Of a stretch of 6,829 nucleotides of DNA, positions 4,763-6,829 are shown in pieces (the first letter of the stretch is position 1; the number at the start of each line of letters is the position of its first letter). The notes under the pieces are model-generated. The model did not search any database, had not been told where the DNA came from, and was given only the letters and a program-made list of their open reading frames with translations. The position numbers and the translations under genes were made by a program. Source of the DNA: JABMQF01 sp964563755 (lineage in GTDB: Archaea; Nanobdellota; Nanobdellia; Woesearchaeales; UBA11576); contig CAZLYC010000016.1 in NCBI GenBank assembly GCA_964563755.1, forward strand, positions 1-6,829, read 5' to 3'.

Positions 4763-5431
4763 ATGCAACTTGATACAGAAAACAAATTCATAACTGAAAT
4801 CCTGAAAGTCTATGACCTTAAGGGTAAAACCGTCCTTGAGATAGGCTGCGGAACAGGAAGAATCACTCAAGAGATAGTAAGATTTGCAAGCAAAGTGGTT
4901 GCAATAGACCCGGATGCGAAAGCTCTCACTGTTGCCAAGCAAATAAAAAATGCAAACATAGATTTCCTCTGCATCAAGGGTGATGAACTGCAAGAAATAC
5001 AACAGTCGTTCGATCTAGTGATATACTCACTATCACTCCACCACATACCTAAAAAGAACATGCTGAAAAGTTTAACTCAAGCAGCAGAAAAACTCAAGAG
5101 TGATGGAAAAATACTCGTGATTGAACCAGGAAGCACAGGTAGTTTCATGGAAGCAGAACGAGAATTTTCAGTTGGTGACTGTGACGAAGAACTGCAAAAG
5201 AAGCAAGCTTTCGAAGCACTGTCAAGTCTTGAAGGATTCACGATAGAGCAACATAACTTATTTTCGACAAAGTTCAGTTTCGAATCTGTAACAGATTTTT
5301 TCAGCAACATAGTTCCAGTTAGCTGGCAAGGCGATGAACAGAGACTGAGAAGATTCTTGCTTCAACACAAGACAGACAAATCAATAGAACTGTCTGCATT
5401 AAGGGAGCTTTTCCTACTTGGACGCTCCTGA
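4763..5431 (+). CDS. Class I SAM-dependent methyltransferase
   Basis: The 222-residue protein should transfer a methyl group from S-adenosylmethionine to an unidentified acceptor in the cytoplasm. Motif I is VLEIGCGTG (24-32). Motif II ends in VAIDPD (46-51), with Asp49 expected to bind the SAM ribose. GDEL (73-76) fits the adenine-binding loop. Motif IV/post-motif is FDLVIYSLSLHHIP (83-96), typical of the Methyltransf_11/UbiE-like group, followed by a helix and the strand GKILVIEPG. The C-terminal third (about 140-222) is helical, contains SFESVTDFFSNIVPVSW, and probably forms the substrate cap. No motif tells nucleic acid, lipid or small-molecule substrate apart. The start codon follows GGAGTGA (4750-4756), which overlaps the stop of the upstream gene, so the two form an operon. 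Four T after the stop (5432-5435) may help termination. Confidence 0.93.
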   Translation: MQLDTENKFITEILKVYDLKGKTVLEIGCGTGRITQEIVRFASKVVAIDPDAKALTVAKQIKNANIDFLCIKGDELQEIQQSFDLVIYSLSLHHIPKKNMLKSLTQAAEKLKSDGKILVIEPGSTGSFMEAEREFSVGDCDEELQKKQAFEALSSLEGFTIEQHNLFSTKFSFESVTDFFSNIVPVSWQGDEQRLRRFLLQHKTDKSIELSALRELFLLGRS

Positions 5432-5489
5432 TTTTGCATACCGAGTTTATAGCTGCTGTATTAAATGCTTTATTTGCTCAATAGAAAAC

Positions 5490-5498
5490 CATAAAAAC
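5490..5498 (+). promoter_or_regulatory. Possible TATA box of the Cys/His-rich gene
   Basis: CATAAAAAC lies in the 90-bp gap after the methyltransferase, centred about 28 bp before the ATG at 5522. No ribosome binding site is visible before that ATG, which fits a leaderless transcript. The rest of this gap shows nothing else recognisable. Confidence 0.42.
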
Positions 5499-5521
5499 CC
5501 TGCCTATATCTATACCCTGAA

Positions 5522-6004
5522 ATGAAGTACGCCAAGTCAAACCTGTGCCAGCTCGGCTGGATAAGCTGCGTAGGCTGCTGCGGAAGGAAGTTCTCAGATA
5601 AGCTCTCGGTAGCTAAAGGCATAGAGAAGAATACGCTCGAATTCAAGCACCACAGGATAAGCGGCAAGGACCATACGCACTTCATGAACCGCTCAAAAGA
5701 CCTGCGTGAATGCGGTATATGCTTCAACGTAGTATATGATGTGGACAAGAACAGCCTATACTGCCCGCTCCACCCAGAGCACAACAACGGCAAGGACCAC
5801 AGGCTCGACCACCACTTCTGCGACATAATGCACCTCTGCAAGACATCATTCTTCTTCGACCTATGGGACGACGAAAGGAAAGAGGCATTCATGAAATTCC
5901 TTAAGACAAAGAAAAAGAAAGGAGAGCTCGACTGGTACACTTATTCTATAGGCATGGCAAACGACAGTTTCCTGCAGGAATTCGAAGGGATGAAATGGGA
6001 CTAG
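5522..6004 (+). CDS. Cys/His-rich, probably metal-binding protein
   Basis: The 160-residue protein is cytoplasmic by appearance and unusually rich in Cys and His. An N-terminal cluster is C9, C16, C19, C20 (CQLGWISCVGCCG). A zinc-ribbon-like set follows: C64-X2-C67 (ECGICF) and C81-X2-H84 (YCPLH). Further ligands are H43/H44, H51/H53, H87, H93, H97/H98, C100, H104 and C106. These could hold one or more zinc ions, or an Fe-S cluster in the N-terminal group. The C-terminal part (about 110-160) is helical, has a Lys-rich turn (TKKKKGE) and is rich in aromatic residues. I do not know the family and see no catalytic motif. The ATG at 5522 is about 28 bp from a possible TATA element, so it may be leaderless. 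A helical-repeat gene begins 8 bp after its stop and is probably in the same operon. Confidence 0.86.
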   Translation: MKYAKSNLCQLGWISCVGCCGRKFSDKLSVAKGIEKNTLEFKHHRISGKDHTHFMNRSKDLRECGICFNVVYDVDKNSLYCPLHPEHNNGKDHRLDHHFCDIMHLCKTSFFFDLWDDERKEAFMKFLKTKKKKGELDWYTYSIGMANDSFLQEFEGMKWD

Positions 6005-6008
6005 TGAT
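6004..6008 (+). promoter_or_regulatory. Shine-Dalgarno site of the helical-repeat gene
   Basis: GTGAT begins at the last base of the upstream stop codon and ends 4 nt before the ATG at 6013. Its spacing resembles the GGTGA sites before 588 and 1325. Confidence 0.5.
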
Positions 6009-6012
6009 ATAG

Positions 6013-6672
6013 ATGAGGATTCCTAAACAGGTAAAATCAATTCTCAAGCAGAAGATAACGCACCAAGACAAGATAGTCCTGCTGCAGCAACTCCTGGATA
6101 AAGAACCAAAAAGCATAATCATAAAAGACTTTGTCCGGGCAGAAGAGCTACTGATAAAGAAAAACGGGATGCTAGCAGCAGAAGTGTACGCAGACATCTC
6201 ACTAAAGACCTGCGAACCAAGATGGCTCATCGAAAGACAGGCCAAGACCTACGCAAAATACGCATACTACGACATCGGTTCAGGGCCGCTCAACAAGTCA
6301 TTCGAGATATACACGACAAAACTTAACGTTTCTCCAGAAAAAGCATGGAAAAAAATAGCAGACATACTAAAGACAGTCAAAGGGTACGGTTATGCGGCGC
6401 AGTGCTACGCTAATGCAGGCATGAGCGATGCAGCAGGAAAGATGCTCGCCAAACAGAACGACCCCCAACGCGCAGCATGGTACTTCGAGCAGGCAGAACA
6501 GTGGGTCAAAGCAGCTGCGAAATACAAGAAAGCGAAACTGCCTGACAAAGCAGGAACATGCTATGAAAAAGCAGGCCATATGAAACAAGCAGTCCAGCAA
6601 TGGAAAAAAGCAGGGACCCTGGAACAGCATAACATAGGAAAGCAGACATACCAGAATATTATGAGCAAATAA
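6013..6672 (+). CDS. Alpha-helical repeat protein with a 13-residue period
   Basis: The 219-residue protein is soluble, basic and helical. Residues 1-120 form a less regular helical region, including KIVLLQQLLDKEP and FVRAEELLIKKNG. From 128 on, a pattern repeats every 13 residues with first residues at 128, 141, 154, 167, 180 and 193. Each unit has a small residue at positions 1-2 and a large or aromatic residue at position 5 (Y132, L145, F158, Y171, Y184, W197). Alanine stands at position 8 in five of six units. Examples are AAQCYANAG, AGTCYEKAG and AVQQWKKAG. This resembles the helix packing of TPR-like, SNAP-like or IFT/coatomer solenoids, where two such helices form one hairpin. Those families are protein-binding scaffolds, so a scaffold or adaptor role is likely. 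The start follows GTGAT and lies 8 bp after the Cys/His-rich gene, a possible partner. The exact family is unknown. Confidence 0.9.
   Translation: MRIPKQVKSILKQKITHQDKIVLLQQLLDKEPKSIIIKDFVRAEELLIKKNGMLAAEVYADISLKTCEPRWLIERQAKTYAKYAYYDIGSGPLNKSFEIYTTKLNVSPEKAWKKIADILKTVKGYGYAAQCYANAGMSDAAGKMLAKQNDPQRAAWYFEQAEQWVKAAAKYKKAKLPDKAGTCYEKAGHMKQAVQQWKKAGTLEQHNIGKQTYQNIMSK
6394..6627 (+). repeat. Six in-frame 39-bp units encoding the 13-residue helical repeat
   Basis: The units begin at 6394, 6433, 6472, 6511, 6550 and 6589. The period is seen at protein level; the DNA copies have diverged well beyond simple tandem duplication, which points to an old repeat kept by structural selection. Confidence 0.7.
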
Positions 6673-6689
6673 CTGTCTTGTTAAGCAAA

Positions 6690-6698
6690 ATATTTAAA
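6690..6698 (+). promoter_or_regulatory. TATA box of the tRNA-Val gene
   Basis: ATATTTAAA is centred about 30 bp before the mature tRNA start at 6725. It should place transcription initiation at about 6720, giving a 5' leader of only a few bases. Confidence 0.6.
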
Positions 6699-6710
6699 GG
6701 AATCATCTGA

Positions 6711-6716
6711 TTTTTT
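6711..6716 (+). terminator. Possible oligo-T terminator of the helical-repeat operon
   Basis: Six T occur 38 bp after the stop of the helical-repeat gene, between the tRNA TATA box and the tRNA. They could end the upstream transcript or be the melted region of the tRNA promoter. Confidence 0.35.
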
Positions 6717-6724
6717 GCATTCAC

Positions 6725-6805
<81 letters not shown>

Positions 6806-6807
6806 AA

Positions 6808-6829
6808 TTACTTGAATATGTACTTCTTC
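6808..6829 (-). CDS. Possible C-terminal end of a minus-strand gene (cut off)
   Basis: Read on the minus strand, the edge codons give KKYIFK followed by TAA (6810-6808). The Lys-rich, hydrophobic ending is plausible for this genome, and a convergent gene would fit the tRNA terminator just before it. Only six codons are visible, so chance is a strong alternative. Confidence 0.25.

Noticed and set aside
5470..5940. Minus-strand ORF of 156 codons opposite the Cys/His-rich gene
   Set aside because: It covers the promoter and most of a gene with clear metal-ligand motifs, and its own translation is low-complexity Ser/Phe/Leu, typical of an antisense shadow.

Overview
The window looks like part of a DPANN-type archaeal genome (Woesearchaeota or a relative; this placement is inference). 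It carries a DUF357 gene and a double Lrp/AsnC-like regulator. Several genes have an AT-rich TATA element about 26-28 bp before the ATG, the arrangement of leaderless archaeal transcripts. Other genes use a GGTGA-type Shine-Dalgarno site very close to the start. The tRNA gene does not encode its 3' CCA. Genes are small, packed tightly, and mostly hypothetical. I see no mobile element, CRISPR array or long gene-free stretch; the longest intergenic gap is about 119 bp.

Left part (1-2876). A coiled-coil protein cut by the window edge overlaps a two-helix membrane protein. Next comes a divergent pair of Nudix-fold genes around one palindromic TATA box. The minus-strand gene has an intact REVREETGI core with an insertion in the Nudix box. 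The plus-strand gene is a winged-HTH plus Nudix fusion whose metal-binding glutamates are gone, so it looks like a ligand-sensing regulator rather than an enzyme. A membrane protein and a DUF357 protein follow as a translationally coupled pair (ATGA overlap). The DUF357 stop codon directly abuts the stop codon of the next, convergent gene.

Middle (2877-5431). A 322-aa regulator made of two Lrp/AsnC-like halves is transcribed leftward. Diverging from it is a two-gene operon: a 263-aa protein of unknown function and a class I SAM-dependent methyltransferase. A 17-bp inverted repeat covers the regulator's start codon and predicted transcription start, which makes it a candidate autoregulatory operator. 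The regulator may control the operon, but that is inference.

Right part (5432-6829). A Cys/His-rich, probably metal-binding 160-aa protein is followed 8 bp later by an alpha-helical repeat protein with a strict 13-residue periodicity over six units. A tRNA-Val(CAC) with its own TATA box and an oligo-T terminator ends the readable part. A possible C-terminal end of a minus-strand gene touches the right edge.

The strongest leads are the catalytic/non-catalytic Nudix pair and the regulator/unknown protein/methyltransferase cluster. No complete known defence or biosynthetic system can be claimed from this sequence.
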